Assembly (NCBI RefSeq): GCF_900106065.1
Contig: NZ_LT629796.1
Location: forward strand, 558,001-622,000
Length of the DNA: 64,000 bases
From: Pseudomonas mandelii
Lineage (GTDB): Bacteria > Pseudomonadota > Gammaproteobacteria > Pseudomonadales > Pseudomonadaceae
Direction: 5' to 3'
In this document: positions 28,286 to 38,061 of the stretch, one piece after another
Position numbering within the stretch: the stretch's first letter is position 1
How the letters are laid out: each line of letters opens with the position of its first letter
The notes under the pieces: model-generated
Databases searched by the model: none
What the model was told of the DNA's origin: nothing
Seen by the model: the letters and a program-made list of their open reading frames with translations, nothing else
Translations under genes and position numbers: made by a program

Positions 28286-30547
28286 TCAGGGGTGCAGCAG
28301 GTCGGTCAGCGTCTGTTGCGAATGCTGCAAGTGCGCGTGAACCTGCGGTGCCAATATCCGCAACCTTGATTCGTCGTTGACCAGCGCAGCCTCTTCCAGC
28401 GCGCGCAGCACAGTGGCCAATGCACGAAAGCCCAATGAGTCGCTGCTGCCGGCCAAGCGATGCGCCAAGTGAGCGACTTCGGTGCAATCGTCGGCCTCGA
28501 TCGCTTCCGTGAGCGCTTCGCGATGCTGGCTGATCGAATCGCGCAACACCGCCAGCAATCCCTGGAGTTTCTGTTCACCGAGCAAGGTGCGGTGGGTGTC
28601 CAGCAGCGGCCAATCCATTGCCTCGTCAACAGGCTGCGGCGTGGGTATGGGTGAATGCCCGGCCAGGGCCTGACGCAGATTGTCGAGCTTCAGAGGTTTG
28701 GCGAGAATGCCGTCCATCCCGGCATCCAGATAACCGCGCACCAGCGCCGGCTGAACACTGGCGGTCAGGGCGAAGATTCGGCATTGGCGGTTCGGGCCTT
28801 CGGTGCCGCGAATCAATGTGCACAACTCGACGCCACTGATGCCCGGCAGGTGCACGTCGAGCAGGATCAAATCGAACGTCTGCCCGGCGCATTGCATCAG
28901 CGCCTGCTCGCCGTCTTCGGCGAGCCAGACCTGATGCCCGTCCCGTTGCAGCAAGCCGCTGACCACTTCACGGTTCAGCGCCACGTCCTCGACCACCAGA
29001 ATCTTCAGCGACCTGCCGGGTTCGCTGCTTGACGCCACCTCGGTGGTGTCGGTCGACGGTTGCAACGTCACTTCAAACCAGAAACAGCTGCCCTGCCCGA
29101 CCTGGCTTTCAACACCGATCTGCCCGCCCAACTGCTCCACCAGATGTTTGCAAATGGCCAATCCGAGACCGGTTCCGCCGAAGCGTTGCGCCACCTCCTC
29201 GCTGGCCTGCGTGAAGCGCTCGAAAATCTTATCCTGCACCGCGGGCGCAATGCCGATGCCGTTGTCCGTCACGCTCAGGCGCAGCCGTTGCCCGGTCTGT
29301 TGCGGGTTGGGAGCCAGCAGCACGACCTCGACTCTGACCTCTCCACCTTCGGTGAACTTGATCGCGTTGGCCAGCAAGTTGCTCAATACCTGACGCAAGA
29401 ATTGTTCGGCGCCATGGTGCCGGTCGGCGACCTGCGGATCCATCCGGCAGTGCAGCGTCGTGTCGTTGCTCAGCGCGCGCGGTTCCAGCAGCGTCAGCAC
29501 CTCGTCGAGCAACCGCCGGAGGGAAAAGTCGACCGGTTCCGGGTGGCTGACGCCCTCCTCCAATCGAGCGAAATACAGCACTTCATTGAGAATAGACAAC
29601 AACCCTTCGCCCGCCTTGTACAACGCATCCAGACGTTTGCCGTTGCGCTCATCCAAGTGGGCGTCACGCAGCAATTCGGCCATGCCAAGGATGCCGTTGA
29701 GCGGCGTGCGCAGTTCGTGGCTCATGGTCGCCAGGAACCGTGATTTCGCAAGGTTGGCCGCTTCGGCTTCATCCTTGGCACGCATGAGGCTGGCGGTGCG
29801 GCGCTCGACCCTTCGCAGCAGTTCATCGCGGTTGTCTTGCAGGGCCAGTCGATCGGTTTCCCGGCGGTCAATGTCACTGAGGATTGCCCGGCGCATGTCG
29901 TCCAGCGCATGGGCCACGGTGTCGATTTCGTCCTCGTCGGCGCCACGGCGCTTGTCCAGCTGCAAGGGGTCGTGCCAGTCACCGGCGGCAACGCGCCTGG
30001 CGAACTCGGCCATGACTTGCAGGTGCCGCGTGACCAAGCGGTAAAACAGCCCCGACAGCGCCACCGCCAGCCCGCATAAGAACACGCTCATCCATAACAG
30101 GCTGGTCAAACCGGTGGCATACAAACGCTGGTGCACGGCGCCCAGATCGGTGCTGACCTCCAACTGGCCCAGATGCCGCAACGGCCCGGACGGCGGTTGA
30201 TAGTCCAATTGAAAACGCTCAATGCGCAACGGCCCTATCGGCTCCGCGTTGCCATGCAGCAGATCGAAATCAGGGCTGATCAGATGCACCCGTGCCACGT
30301 CGGAAAAATCCACCAGGCCGCGTAACTGCACATTCAATTGTTCCTGGTTCAAGTCCCAGAGACTGCGCTCCAGACTGGCCAGATACCCGGCGCGAATCAG
30401 CTCCATGCGCGAATCAATCTCGCGCATCTCGCGGCGGTATTCGAAGTACAACTGCACGGTGCTCGCCAGGACGGTGAAGCACAGGCTGAACAACAGAATG
30501 AACAACAGCAGACGCCGCAACAGCCCCCCGGGCCGTGCGCCGATCAT
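28286..30547 (-). CDS. aruS: Hybrid sensor histidine kinase with receiver and HPt domains (AruS-like)
   Basis: 753 aa. TM1 is at ~11-31, a periplasmic region follows at ~32-155, TM2 is at ~150-175, then a HAMP-like linker and coiled coil. The kinase H-box is [16 protein letters not shown] (His near 271). The ATPase has N (NLLANAIKF), G1 (VTDNGIGI) and G2 (GGTGLGLAI) boxes. The receiver has phospho-Asp in [10 protein letters not shown] (near 565). The C-terminal HPt has [15 protein letters not shown]. This tripartite phosphorelay layout resembles ArcB and TorS. Its ATG overlaps the binding-protein stop (ATGA). Confidence 0.85.
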   Translation of the reverse strand: MIGARPGGLLRRLLLFILLFSLCFTVLASTVQLYFEYRREMREIDSRMELIRAGYLASLERSLWDLNQEQLNVQLRGLVDFSDVARVHLISPDFDLLHGNAEPIGPLRIERFQLDYQPPSGPLRHLGQLEVSTDLGAVHQRLYATGLTSLLWMSVFLCGLAVALSGLFYRLVTRHLQVMAEFARRVAAGDWHDPLQLDKRRGADEDEIDTVAHALDDMRRAILSDIDRRETDRLALQDNRDELLRRVERRTASLMRAKDEAEAANLAKSRFLATMSHELRTPLNGILGMAELLRDAHLDERNGKRLDALYKAGEGLLSILNEVLYFARLEEGVSHPEPVDFSLRRLLDEVLTLLEPRALSNDTTLHCRMDPQVADRHHGAEQFLRQVLSNLLANAIKFTEGGEVRVEVVLLAPNPQQTGQRLRLSVTDNGIGIAPAVQDKIFERFTQASEEVAQRFGGTGLGLAICKHLVEQLGGQIGVESQVGQGSCFWFEVTLQPSTDTTEVASSSEPGRSLKILVVEDVALNREVVSGLLQRDGHQVWLAEDGEQALMQCAGQTFDLILLDVHLPGISGVELCTLIRGTEGPNRQCRIFALTASVQPALVRGYLDAGMDGILAKPLKLDNLRQALAGHSPIPTPQPVDEAMDWPLLDTHRTLLGEQKLQGLLAVLRDSISQHREALTEAIEADDCTEVAHLAHRLAGSSDSLGFRALATVLRALEEAALVNDESRLRILAPQVHAHLQHSQQTLTDLLHP

Positions 30548-31317
30548 TTCGAATTCGCCGGCAGGTTGATCATGTCACGGTACGTGACTTCGCTTTCGTC
30601 GAGCAAACGCTCGACCTCCCCGGCATCGACCATGCGTTTGAGTTGCGCATCGATGTCCGGCATGCGGCTGGCCAGTGGTGAACGGCGTGATACCGCAATC
30701 CGCAGGTAGTCAACGCTCAAGGAGGTCGGCAAGGCGACGATGTCTTGTGCGCCCGGCAGGTTCTCGACGTAAAGCTCGCCGGTGCGTCGCTCCGAGGTGA
30801 TGAAGTCGATGCGCCCGCGAATCAGTTTTCCGAAGTTCTGGCGGCTGTCAGAGACCCACTCGATGTTTTGGTGCTGCGCGACCAAGCGGTCGAATTCCAC
30901 GCCATAACTTTCACCGAACAGCAGCCCGCCACGGTAATGGGCCAGGTCCTCCAGACGCTCGAATTTCACCGGACGCTGGCGGTTGATGAACAGTGCGACC
31001 TCTTCACGCAACACCGGCACCGTGGAAAACATCATGCTCTGCTCACGTTGTGCGGTGTTGTAGGCCAACACCACATCGACCCGGCCTTCAGCGGCGTCGA
31101 GCAGGCAGCGCTTCCAGTTGCCGAGCACGATGATGTCGACTTCATAGCCGAGTTTCTCGAAGAGGTTTTTCACCACGCTCGGGGCCAGGCCGCGCACCTG
31201 CTTGCCGTCACTCCAGGAGATCGGCGGGTAGACCGGATAGTCGCAATAGCGAATCTTTTCCGCCGCCATTGTGCTGTGGGCGACCAACCCCAGCAGCAGC
31301 GCAAACAGCCTCCACAT
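30544..31317 (-). CDS. Periplasmic amino-acid-type binding protein within the aruRS module
   Basis: 257 aa. Signal peptide [18 protein letters not shown] is followed by a type II periplasmic-binding (SBP_bac_3) domain. It lies between aruR (5 bases upstream) and aruS (ATGA overlap), with no ABC permease or ATPase in reach. This favours a sensory role, presenting a ligand to the AruS periplasmic domain, over transport. TorT in TorR-TorT-TorS is the closest known arrangement. Confidence 0.8.
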   Translation of the reverse strand: MWRLFALLLGLVAHSTMAAEKIRYCDYPVYPPISWSDGKQVRGLAPSVVKNLFEKLGYEVDIIVLGNWKRCLLDAAEGRVDVVLAYNTAQREQSMMFSTVPVLREEVALFINRQRPVKFERLEDLAHYRGGLLFGESYGVEFDRLVAQHQNIEWVSDSRQNFGKLIRGRIDFITSERRTGELYVENLPGAQDIVALPTSLSVDYLRIAVSRRSPLASRMPDIDAQLKRMVDAGEVERLLDESEVTYRDMINLPANSK

Positions 31318-31322
31318 AAGAG

Positions 31323-32039
31323 TCAGGCCGCTACGCTGGCGGTGAACAGGTAACCGGCACCGTGGATGGTAATGATCAACTGCGGCTCGGCCGGGTCGTC
31401 GTGCAACTTGCGCCGTAAACGTCCGACCAGCACGTCGATGGAACGATCATTGGGCACCCACTCGCGGTTGCGGATCTGGTCCATCAACTGATCGCGGCTC
31501 AAGGTATGGCCGCTGTTGCGCAGGAACACGCTGAGCAGCTGGTATTCGCCGTGGGTCAGCAGGGTTTCGCTGCCAGTGGCGTCGATCAGCCGTCGGCGAT
31601 CGGTGTCCAGCGCCCAGTCGGCGAATTGCTTGACCGGTTTTGCAATGGCCGCAACCGGCTGGGGCGCCTGCGCGTGGCGAACCCGGCGTATCAGGTTTTT
31701 CGCCCGGGACACCAGCTCGCGTGGGTTGAGGGGTTTGATCACGTAGTCGTCGGCGCCGCATTCGAGGCCGACGATGCGATCGATTTCATCGTTGCGCCCG
31801 GTGATCAGAATGATCCCGACTTCCGAACGGACCCGCAGCTCCCGGGTCAGGGTCAGCCCGTCCTTGCCCGGCAAGCGGATATCGAGCATCACCAGATCCA
31901 CCGTCTGGCTCGCCAGAAAGGTTTCGGCCAGCTCCGCGGTGGCGGCGCAATGCACGTCATAACCTTCCTGGGACAGGTAGGCATGCAGCAGTTCGCGAAT
32001 CAGCGGATCGTCATCGACGATCAGTACCCGAGGAGTCAT
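31323..32039 (-). CDS. aruR: OmpR-family response regulator (AruR-like)
   Basis: 238 aa. The receiver has the acidic pair VDDDPL (10-13), phospho-Asp in LVMLDIRLPG (near 53) and Lys in VIKPLNPREL (near 103). The winged-helix output domain at ~140-235 ends with the IDVLVGRLRRKL and IHGAGYLF blocks. In P. aeruginosa AruR/AruS induce the arginine transaminase genes. It is first in a three-gene unit with the binding protein and AruS. Confidence 0.87.
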   Translation of the reverse strand: MTPRVLIVDDDPLIRELLHAYLSQEGYDVHCAATAELAETFLASQTVDLVMLDIRLPGKDGLTLTRELRVRSEVGIILITGRNDEIDRIVGLECGADDYVIKPLNPRELVSRAKNLIRRVRHAQAPQPVAAIAKPVKQFADWALDTDRRRLIDATGSETLLTHGEYQLLSVFLRNSGHTLSRDQLMDQIRNREWVPNDRSIDVLVGRLRRKLHDDPAEPQLIITIHGAGYLFTASVAA

Positions 32040-32131
32040 CGCTAGGTGTCCCGCGTATGCCCGAAGGCGTGTTTCTTATTAGAGTGTTTTGTTGCCTTGG
32101 CGCCAGAGAGTATCGGCAGCTGAACGACCGA

Positions 32132-32779
32132 TCAACAGCCCGTCGTCTGAACGCAAAACCGTTGACGACCGCCGGCCTGCAAGCCGTCGACCCAGGCTTC
32201 GCAAATCTGAATGCCTTGCTCCGGGGTAAAGGTGCCCGGGTTGAGTCCCGACTCCAGCCACAAACCATCAAGCAACGCGCTAAGGCTGATGGCGGCCAGG
32301 TCGGCATCGAAGTGTTCCCAGCCCTCCTCCTGCGCCAATTCGGTCAGGACTTTACGCAAGATGCCGCGATACTCGCCGTAGGAATGCTCGTGCGCGAGGT
32401 TGATTGATTCCGCCGTGCGTACAGCCCCCCAGAATGCCAGCCAGGCATCAATCAATTGCGGGTCGAGCAATTCGGCTGAAAACGAGCCGCGAAAAAACGC
32501 CGACAAGCGTTCCCGGGCGCTGGGTGCCGCGTGTTCCATGGCGTCGCGCAGCAACCCCATGACCCTGCCAGTAATCGCCCGGTAGGCCTCGGCCACCAAT
32601 TCGTCCTTGCCGGAATAATGATGGCTGATCAACCCGACCGAGACGCCGGCCTCGGCGGAAATCTTGCGGATCGATGCGCCCTGAAAGCCGTGGCGCTTGA
32701 GGCAAACCAGCGTGGCTTCGATCAGGTTGGCCTTGCGCAACTCCGGCTCCATGCGGGAAAAACGGGCTTCCTGACTCAT
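32132..32779 (-). CDS. TetR-family regulator, BetI-like
   Basis: 215 aa. The N-terminal helix-turn-helix is at ~10-55 (AGVSVGLISHHYSGKDELV) with the BetI C-terminal region after it. Upstream in-frame codons to 32941 are rejected because ATG at 32779 has CGGAGAG eight bases before it and gives the family N-terminus (SQEARFSRMEPELRKANLI). BetI represses choline-betaine genes in E. coli; here it is next to an aldolase-like gene and a dimethylglycine-dehydrogenase-like locus, whose expression it may control. Confidence 0.85.
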   Translation of the reverse strand: MSQEARFSRMEPELRKANLIEATLVCLKRHGFQGASIRKISAEAGVSVGLISHHYSGKDELVAEAYRAITGRVMGLLRDAMEHAAPSARERLSAFFRGSFSAELLDPQLIDAWLAFWGAVRTAESINLAHEHSYGEYRGILRKVLTELAQEEGWEHFDADLAAISLSALLDGLWLESGLNPGTFTPEQGIQICEAWVDGLQAGGRQRFCVQTTGC

Positions 32780-32870
32780 GCGCGACACTCTCCGTGGATC
32801 AATCATTAGGGCGCGGCGGTGAAAGCCGCGGGCTGAACGACTGTACAGCAAGAGCGTGGCAAGTCTCCAG

Positions 32871-33650
32871 TCAGTCGCGATAACCCGGCGCCACCCGCTC
32901 AAGCAATCGCAACAGCGCGGCCCAGGCCAACTGCATGGCATCCGGGTCGCTCAACTCCCCTTCGTCCAGCGGCCGGCCAGGATCATTGAACTGACGTTCG
33001 GTGTGTTCGCACACCTCGCTCGGCGGCAAGACCAACTCACCGGCAGCTTGCGCAGCGAGCTGGATTTCACAGGCTTTTTCCAGGTAGTACATGCGCAAGA
33101 AGGCCTGCCCCACGGTCTGGCCAACGGTCAACAAACCGTGATTACGCAACATCAGCACCGGCTTGTCGCCAAGGTCCTGCACCAGACGCTGCTGCTCGCT
33201 CATGTCCAGCGCCACGCCTTCATAGTCGTGATAGGCCACCCGCCCGTAGAACTCCATGGAGATCTGATTCACCGGCAACAACCCGCACTTCAACGCCGCG
33301 ACCGCGCAGCCGGATCGGGTGTGGGTGTGCAGCACGCACTGCGCATCGTCACGGGCACCATGAATGGCGCTGTGAATCACAAAACCTGCCGGATTCACGG
33401 GATACGGCGACGGCTCCACGGCCCGGCCATCAAGGCCGATCTTCACCAGATTCGACGCGGTGATCTCATCGAACATCAGCCCGTATGGATTGATCAGGAA
33501 GTGATGCTCAGGCCCCGGCAGTCGCACCGAGATGTGGGTAAAAATCAGATCGGTCATGCGAAAGTGCGCGATCAATCGATAACAGGCGGCCAGTTCCTCG
33601 CGCAGATGCTGTTCCGTCGTGCTGCGCAGCGGGTGGGCGATCTCGTTCAT
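32871..33650 (-). CDS. Class II aldolase/adducin family protein
   Basis: 259 aa. The metal-binding His pair is in CVLHTHTRSG (near 105) and a third His in MLRNHGLLTVG (near 165). The second metal-site residue Asp/Glu is not easily placed. The family covers fuculose-phosphate and ribulose-phosphate aldolases and decarboxylases. ATG at 33650 is chosen over codons to 33683. It lies downstream of the binding-protein gene on the same strand and 91 bases before the TetR gene. Substrate unknown. Confidence 0.8.
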   Translation of the reverse strand: MNEIAHPLRSTTEQHLREELAACYRLIAHFRMTDLIFTHISVRLPGPEHHFLINPYGLMFDEITASNLVKIGLDGRAVEPSPYPVNPAGFVIHSAIHGARDDAQCVLHTHTRSGCAVAALKCGLLPVNQISMEFYGRVAYHDYEGVALDMSEQQRLVQDLGDKPVLMLRNHGLLTVGQTVGQAFLRMYYLEKACEIQLAAQAAGELVLPPSEVCEHTERQFNDPGRPLDEGELSDPDAMQLAWAALLRLLERVAPGYRD

Positions 33651-33725
33651 TGTTGCGGTTCTCCAGGGTGATCGACTGCGCAAAACAGTAAGGCCGGACG
33701 CGGTGAAACGTCCAGCCGCCAGCGG

Positions 33726-34775
33726 CTACTTGCTGGCCCAGGCATTAAAACGCTCTTCGAGTTCTTCGCCGTGATCGACCCAGAACGCCACGTCCATCGA
33801 CAGCGCGCCTTTCAGGTTTTGCGGCGCCGTGGGTACCCATTGCGCGAGTTTGCCGTCGAGTCTGGCTGCCGCTTGCGTATTGGTCGGGCCGTAAGGGATC
33901 TGCTCGACATACTTGACCTGCGCGTCCGGCTGATTGGCGAACGCGATAAAGCGCTTGGCCTGATCGACATGTTTCGAGCCTTTGATGATCGCCCAGTAAT
34001 CCATGCCATACAGACTGCCCGGCCACACCAGCCCCAGGTGACTGCCGTTTTGCGCGGCAGCGGCCACACGTCCGCTGTACGTCGAGGTCATCACCACATC
34101 CCCGGCCGTCAGCCATTGCGCCGGTTGCGCGCCGGCTTCCCACCACTGGATGTAGGGTTTGAGCTCGGTGAGCTTGGCGAAGGCCCGGTCGACACCTTGC
34201 GGCGTGTTCAACACTGAATAAACGTCTTCGACTTTCACGCCGTCGGCCAGCAACGCGAACTCCAGGTTGTACACAGCACGCTTGCGCAGCCCGCGTTTGC
34301 CGGGGGTTTTCTGCACATCCCAGAAGTCGGCCCACGACGTCGGAGCCTGCGCCAGCTTCTGCGTGTCGTAGGCAATCGCCACGCTCCACACCAGCGCTGC
34401 CGAGCCGCACGGCTGCGCGGCGTCGGGAATCAATTGTTCGACGCGACCGAGGGTTTTCCAGTCGAGTTTTTCATACATTCCTTCATCGCAACCGCGCATC
34501 AGGTCGGGGCCTTCTATCTGCACCACGTCCCAATCGGCGTTGCCGGTGTCGACCATCACTTTGATCCGGGCCATCTCACCGTTGTATTCGCTTTGAATCA
34601 GCTTGCTGCGATCCGCAATGCTGAACGGCTGGAAGAACGCCACATCCTGGGCTTTCTGGCCGGCGCCGCCGTAACCCACCACCACCATGTCCGGTGCTGC
34701 CTGAGCGCTGCCAAGGCTGACGGCCAAGGACAGCATCAAGGGATAAAAACCGTGCTTGAGCGTATTCGATTTCAT
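33726..34775 (-). CDS. ABC-type substrate-binding protein, spermidine/putrescine (PotD/PotF)-like
   Basis: 349 aa. The signal peptide ends near AAPDMVVVG, and the mature part is a type II periplasmic binding fold of the extracellular solute-binding (SBP_bac_8/PotD) group, with PEG-like ligand-pocket aromatics (IQWWEAGAQPAQWL). No permease or ATPase gene is adjacent, so it would need a transporter encoded elsewhere. It is divergent from the flavin oxidoreductase gene, with which it shares a 217-base control region. Confidence 0.82.
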   Translation of the reverse strand: MKSNTLKHGFYPLMLSLAVSLGSAQAAPDMVVVGYGGAGQKAQDVAFFQPFSIADRSKLIQSEYNGEMARIKVMVDTGNADWDVVQIEGPDLMRGCDEGMYEKLDWKTLGRVEQLIPDAAQPCGSAALVWSVAIAYDTQKLAQAPTSWADFWDVQKTPGKRGLRKRAVYNLEFALLADGVKVEDVYSVLNTPQGVDRAFAKLTELKPYIQWWEAGAQPAQWLTAGDVVMTSTYSGRVAAAAQNGSHLGLVWPGSLYGMDYWAIIKGSKHVDQAKRFIAFANQPDAQVKYVEQIPYGPTNTQAAARLDGKLAQWVPTAPQNLKGALSMDVAFWVDHGEELEERFNAWASK

Positions 34776-34871
34776 CAGTGGTTCCTCTTGCCGGTGCCAC
34801 TCGACTCAACGTCGACGTGACCCTTTTTTATTGTTGTGAGGTTCGCCCCAGGTGCGGGCGCCAAACGAATC

Positions 34872-34888
34872 TACTGCGAGGCACAGTA
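34872..34888. promoter_or_regulatory. Operator-like inverted repeat in a divergent promoter region
   Basis: TACTG, seven bases, CAGTA: a perfect 5-bp inverted repeat within the AT-rich gap 34776-34992 between the divergent binding-protein and flavin oxidoreductase genes. It could serve either neighbouring regulator (TetR or XRE-cupin). No binding protein can be assigned from sequence. Confidence 0.35.
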
Positions 34889-34992
34889 AAAAAACAAGTT
34901 GATTTTTTACTACAGGTAAATTTCTATAGGCAAATAATAACAACACCGAAAAGCCGGCCTTTCGGCTGCAGCCTGCCTGGAGTAACCGTCCC

Positions 34993-36954
34993 ATGCCGAC
35001 CTCGTCCCCCGCTTTTGCACACCTGTTCGAACCCTTGCAGCTGCGTGGCAAACGCCTGAAAAACCGCATCATGTCCAGCGGTCACGACACCTCGATGCCC
35101 ACCGACAACCTGGTCAACGAACAACTGATCGCTTACCACACCGCTCGGGCCGAAGGTGGCGTCGGCCTGATCGTGTTGCAAGTGGCCGGGGTGCATGACA
35201 GCGCGCGGTACACCTCCCATGTCCTGATGGCCACTGACGACGCTTGCATCGAGGGCTATCGGACGATCGCTGAACGTTGCCATGCGCACGGCACCGTGGT
35301 GCTGTCGCAGATCTTCCATCCAGGTCGGGAAATCATGGAGTCCAGCGATGGCTTGCTGGCCGTCGCCTACTCGCCGTCAGCGGTGCCCAACGAGCGTTTC
35401 CGGGTGATGCCGCGTGCGCTGGATCAAGCGATGATCGACGAGATCGTCGCCGGTTACGGCGCCGCTGCCCGACGTCTGTACCAGGCCGGAATCGACGGTG
35501 TGGAAGTGGTCGCCAGCCATGGCTACCTGCCGGCGCAATTCCTCAACCCCAGGGTCAACCGTCGCACCGATGGCTATAACGGCGAGCTGGAACAGCGCCT
35601 GCGTTTCCTGCGGGAAGTGATCGCGGCGGTGCGCGCCAACACCGATGAGCACTTCATCGTCGGCCTGCGCATTTCCGCCGATGAACGCGATCCCGAGGGG
35701 CTGACCGAGGACGAATCCCTGGCCGCCGTGCAATCCCTGCAACCGATTCTGGACTACGTGCACATCGTCGCCGGCACCTCGGCGTCTTTAGGCGGCGCCG
35801 TGCACATCGTGCCGCCGATGGCGATCGAAGCCGCGTACCTGGCCAAGGAAGCCGGAACGTTCAAGGCCGGGTTGTCGATTCCACTGTTCGTCACCGGGCG
35901 CATCAACCAGCCGCAAGAAGCCGAATTGATTCTGGCCCGCGGTCAAGCCGACGTCTGCGGCATGACCCGCGCCCTGATCTGCGACCCGCAAATGCCCAAC
36001 AAAACCGACACTGGCCATGTCGAAGACGTGCGCGCCTGCATCGCCTGCAACCAAGCCTGCATCGGCCACTTCCACAAAGGCCTGCCGATTTCCTGCATCC
36101 AGCACCCGGAAACCGGGCGTGAATTGATCTTCGGCCAGCGACAACCAGCGGCCCAACGCAAACGCATCATGATCGCCGGCGGCGGACCGGCCGGGATGAA
36201 AGCCGCCGCCGTGGCCGCCCAGCGCGGCCATGACGTGACACTCTACGAAGCCAGCTCGCAACTCGGCGGCCAGGTCTTGCTGGCGCAACTGCTGCCCCGG
36301 CGTGCCGAATTCGGCGGCGCCAGCACCAACCTGCAACGTGAAATGGAACTGGCCGGGGTGCGCGTCGTGCGTAACACCCGCGTCGACCGGGCGCTGGTCG
36401 AACGCGAACGGCCGGACATGGTGATCGTCGCTACCGGCGCCGAACCGTATTGGCCGGACTTCGAGCGAGGCGGCGAATTGCAGGTCGTAGACGCCTGGCA
36501 AGTGCTGCGCGAGGAGGTGCAAATCGGTCGTTCCGTGGTGGTCGTCGATTGGCGCGCCGACTGGATCGGCCCCGGCATCGCCGAACGTCTGGTACGCGCC
36601 GGGCACCAGGTGCAACTCGCCGTCAACGGCACCCATTGCGGGGAAAACCTGCCGCTGTACGTGCGCGATCAACTGGCCGGCGAACTGCACAAACTCGGCA
36701 TCCCGATCACCCCCTACGCCCGCCTCTACGGCTGCGACGACAACACCGTCTACCTCCAACACACCGCCAGCGGCGAACCGATGCTCTTCGAAAACATCGA
36801 CACACTGGTGCTCTGCCAGGGCCATCAACCCGTCGACACCCTCGGCGCCGAGCTGCAAGGTCTGGTGGAATTTCGTCGCATCGGCGACTGCCTCGCCCCG
36901 CGCACCGCCGAAGAAGCCATTTACGAAGGTTTGAAAGTCGCCTGGGCGCTTTGA
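34993..36954 (+). CDS. FMN/4Fe-4S/FAD oxidoreductase of the trimethylamine/dimethylglycine dehydrogenase group
   Basis: 653 aa. The N-terminal Old Yellow Enzyme-like TIM barrel spans residues 1-360. The cluster motif CIACNQACIGHFHKGLPISC is at ~353-372, and the FAD/NAD domain starts at IAGGGPAGMKAA (near 396). This is the layout of trimethylamine dehydrogenase, 2,4-dienoyl-CoA reductase, DgcA and N-methylproline demethylase. In this setting (BetI-like regulator, PotF-like protein) it most likely demethylates a methylated amine or betaine. Which one is not shown by the sequence. Confidence 0.85.
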   Translation: MPTSSPAFAHLFEPLQLRGKRLKNRIMSSGHDTSMPTDNLVNEQLIAYHTARAEGGVGLIVLQVAGVHDSARYTSHVLMATDDACIEGYRTIAERCHAHGTVVLSQIFHPGREIMESSDGLLAVAYSPSAVPNERFRVMPRALDQAMIDEIVAGYGAAARRLYQAGIDGVEVVASHGYLPAQFLNPRVNRRTDGYNGELEQRLRFLREVIAAVRANTDEHFIVGLRISADERDPEGLTEDESLAAVQSLQPILDYVHIVAGTSASLGGAVHIVPPMAIEAAYLAKEAGTFKAGLSIPLFVTGRINQPQEAELILARGQADVCGMTRALICDPQMPNKTDTGHVEDVRACIACNQACIGHFHKGLPISCIQHPETGRELIFGQRQPAAQRKRIMIAGGGPAGMKAAAVAAQRGHDVTLYEASSQLGGQVLLAQLLPRRAEFGGASTNLQREMELAGVRVVRNTRVDRALVERERPDMVIVATGAEPYWPDFERGGELQVVDAWQVLREEVQIGRSVVVVDWRADWIGPGIAERLVRAGHQVQLAVNGTHCGENLPLYVRDQLAGELHKLGIPITPYARLYGCDDNTVYLQHTASGEPMLFENIDTLVLCQGHQPVDTLGAELQGLVEFRRIGDCLAPRTAEEAIYEGLKVAWAL

Positions 36955-37003
36955 GGCTGTTTTATACTCAGGGGCTTTTACACACCCCGGTTTGGAGCAC
37001 GCC

Positions 37004-37621
37004 ATGAGCAACAGCAGCAAGATGCCGCCTGCCAGCAGCGCGCCCACACAGGACAGCGCCACGGCAGAACCGCATTTTCTCGGCACACGGATTCGTGGGT
37101 TGCGTAAACGTCGGGGCATGACCCTGGCGGAACTGGCGCAGATGAGCGAGCTGACGGCGGGGTATATCAGCCAGCTGGAACGGAATCTGGCTTATCCGTC
37201 GATTCCTGCGCTGTTCAATATCGCGCGTAGTTTGGGTGTGACCATCCAATGGTTCTTTGCCAGCGAGGGCAATACAGCGCCTGAAGACAACGGCGTTGTG
37301 GTGCGCAAGAACACTCGGATGAGCGTGCATTATGAGGACGGGATTGTGGACCAGCTGCTGACGCCGCAGCCGAATCGGCAGTTGGAAATGCTGCACTCAC
37401 GGTTTCCGCCCGGGACTTACAGTCAGCAGAGTTACAGCCATGAAGGGGAAGAGGCTGGGTATTTGCTGTCGGGGAGTTTTGAGCTGTGGGTGGGGGAGCG
37501 TTATTTCCAGCTGAATGAAGGGGACAGTTTCAGCTTTTCGAGCCAGGAGCCGCATCGGTATGGCAATCCTGGTGAGGTGGACGCCGTGGTGATCTGGGTG
37601 ATTACGCCGCCTTCGTTTTGA
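37004..37621 (+). CDS. XRE-family regulator with C-terminal cupin (PuuR-like)
   Basis: 205 aa. The helix-turn-helix is at ~25-80 (RKRRGMTLAELAQMSEL, ISQLERNLAYPSIPAL) and the cupin at ~120-200 (HEGEEAGYLLSG, LNEGDSFSF). PuuR of E. coli, which controls putrescine use, has the same layout. ATG at 37004 follows TTGGAG and is preferred over the TTG four codons upstream. It lies 49 bases after the oxidoreductase on the same strand and probably controls it. Confidence 0.87.
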   Translation: MSNSSKMPPASSAPTQDSATAEPHFLGTRIRGLRKRRGMTLAELAQMSELTAGYISQLERNLAYPSIPALFNIARSLGVTIQWFFASEGNTAPEDNGVVVRKNTRMSVHYEDGIVDQLLTPQPNRQLEMLHSRFPPGTYSQQSYSHEGEEAGYLLSGSFELWVGERYFQLNEGDSFSFSSQEPHRYGNPGEVDAVVIWVITPPSF

Positions 37622-37675
37622 GGGGCTGGCGACCTCAGAGCGCAGACAAAATCAGGGTGTCGGCAAATTGCACGA

Positions 37676-37705
37676 AAAAACCGGCGTTTAGCCGGTTTTT
37701 CTTTT
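37676..37705. terminator. Bidirectional rho-independent terminator
   Basis: AAAAACCGGC, a 5-base loop and GCCGGTTTTT form a 10-bp stem with a T-run on one side and an A-run on the other. It sits between the XRE-cupin stop and the convergent gene stop at 37717. Confidence 0.88.
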
Positions 37706-37716
37706 TACTCGCTCAT

Positions 37717-38061
37717 TTACAACCAACCGAACCCTTTTCCCATCATGGCTGCCAAGCCCAGCGCCGTGGTGATCAGCGCGCCGAACAGTAAACGAAAATC
37801 CGTTCGAGCGTCTTTGCGGTGCTCCCGAAAATCCGTTCGAGCCTCTTGACGGTGCTCACGAAACTCCACGCGAAGGTCACCAATGTCACGTCGGACGTAT
37901 TCGATATGCGTCTCAAGTTTAGATACTCGCGGTTCCAATGGGTTTTCTCCTGGAGGACCTGATGGTCTTCGTCCATTCTCGTCAGTGCCACTTCTTTTGT
38001 TGCTCGGGAAGCGGTCGGGGTAATGCTCATCAAGGTTTACCAGCACAAAAGGTTCACTCAT
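37717..38061 (-). CDS. Small coiled-coil protein with C-terminal membrane anchor
   Basis: 114 aa, not assigned to a known function. Residues ~1-40 are polar and Pro/Gly-rich and a heptad-like helix runs ~45-90. It contains an almost exact 11-residue tandem duplication (FREHRQEARTD / FREHRKDARTD, DNA about 37797-37860). One membrane helix lies at ~92-112. The shape resembles XhlA-type or DUF1640-type tail-anchored proteins. GGAGG precedes the ATG. It overlaps the zinc-ribbon gene by 8 bases, so the two are co-translated. Confidence 0.7.
   Translation of the reverse strand: MSEPFVLVNLDEHYPDRFPSNKRSGTDENGRRPSGPPGENPLEPRVSKLETHIEYVRRDIGDLRVEFREHRQEARTDFREHRKDARTDFRLLFGALITTALGLAAMMGKGFGWL

Noticed and set aside
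32780..32941. Longer N-terminus of the TetR regulator
   Set aside because: The extra 54 codons are Arg/Cys-rich and unlike the family; a good ribosome-binding site precedes 32779.
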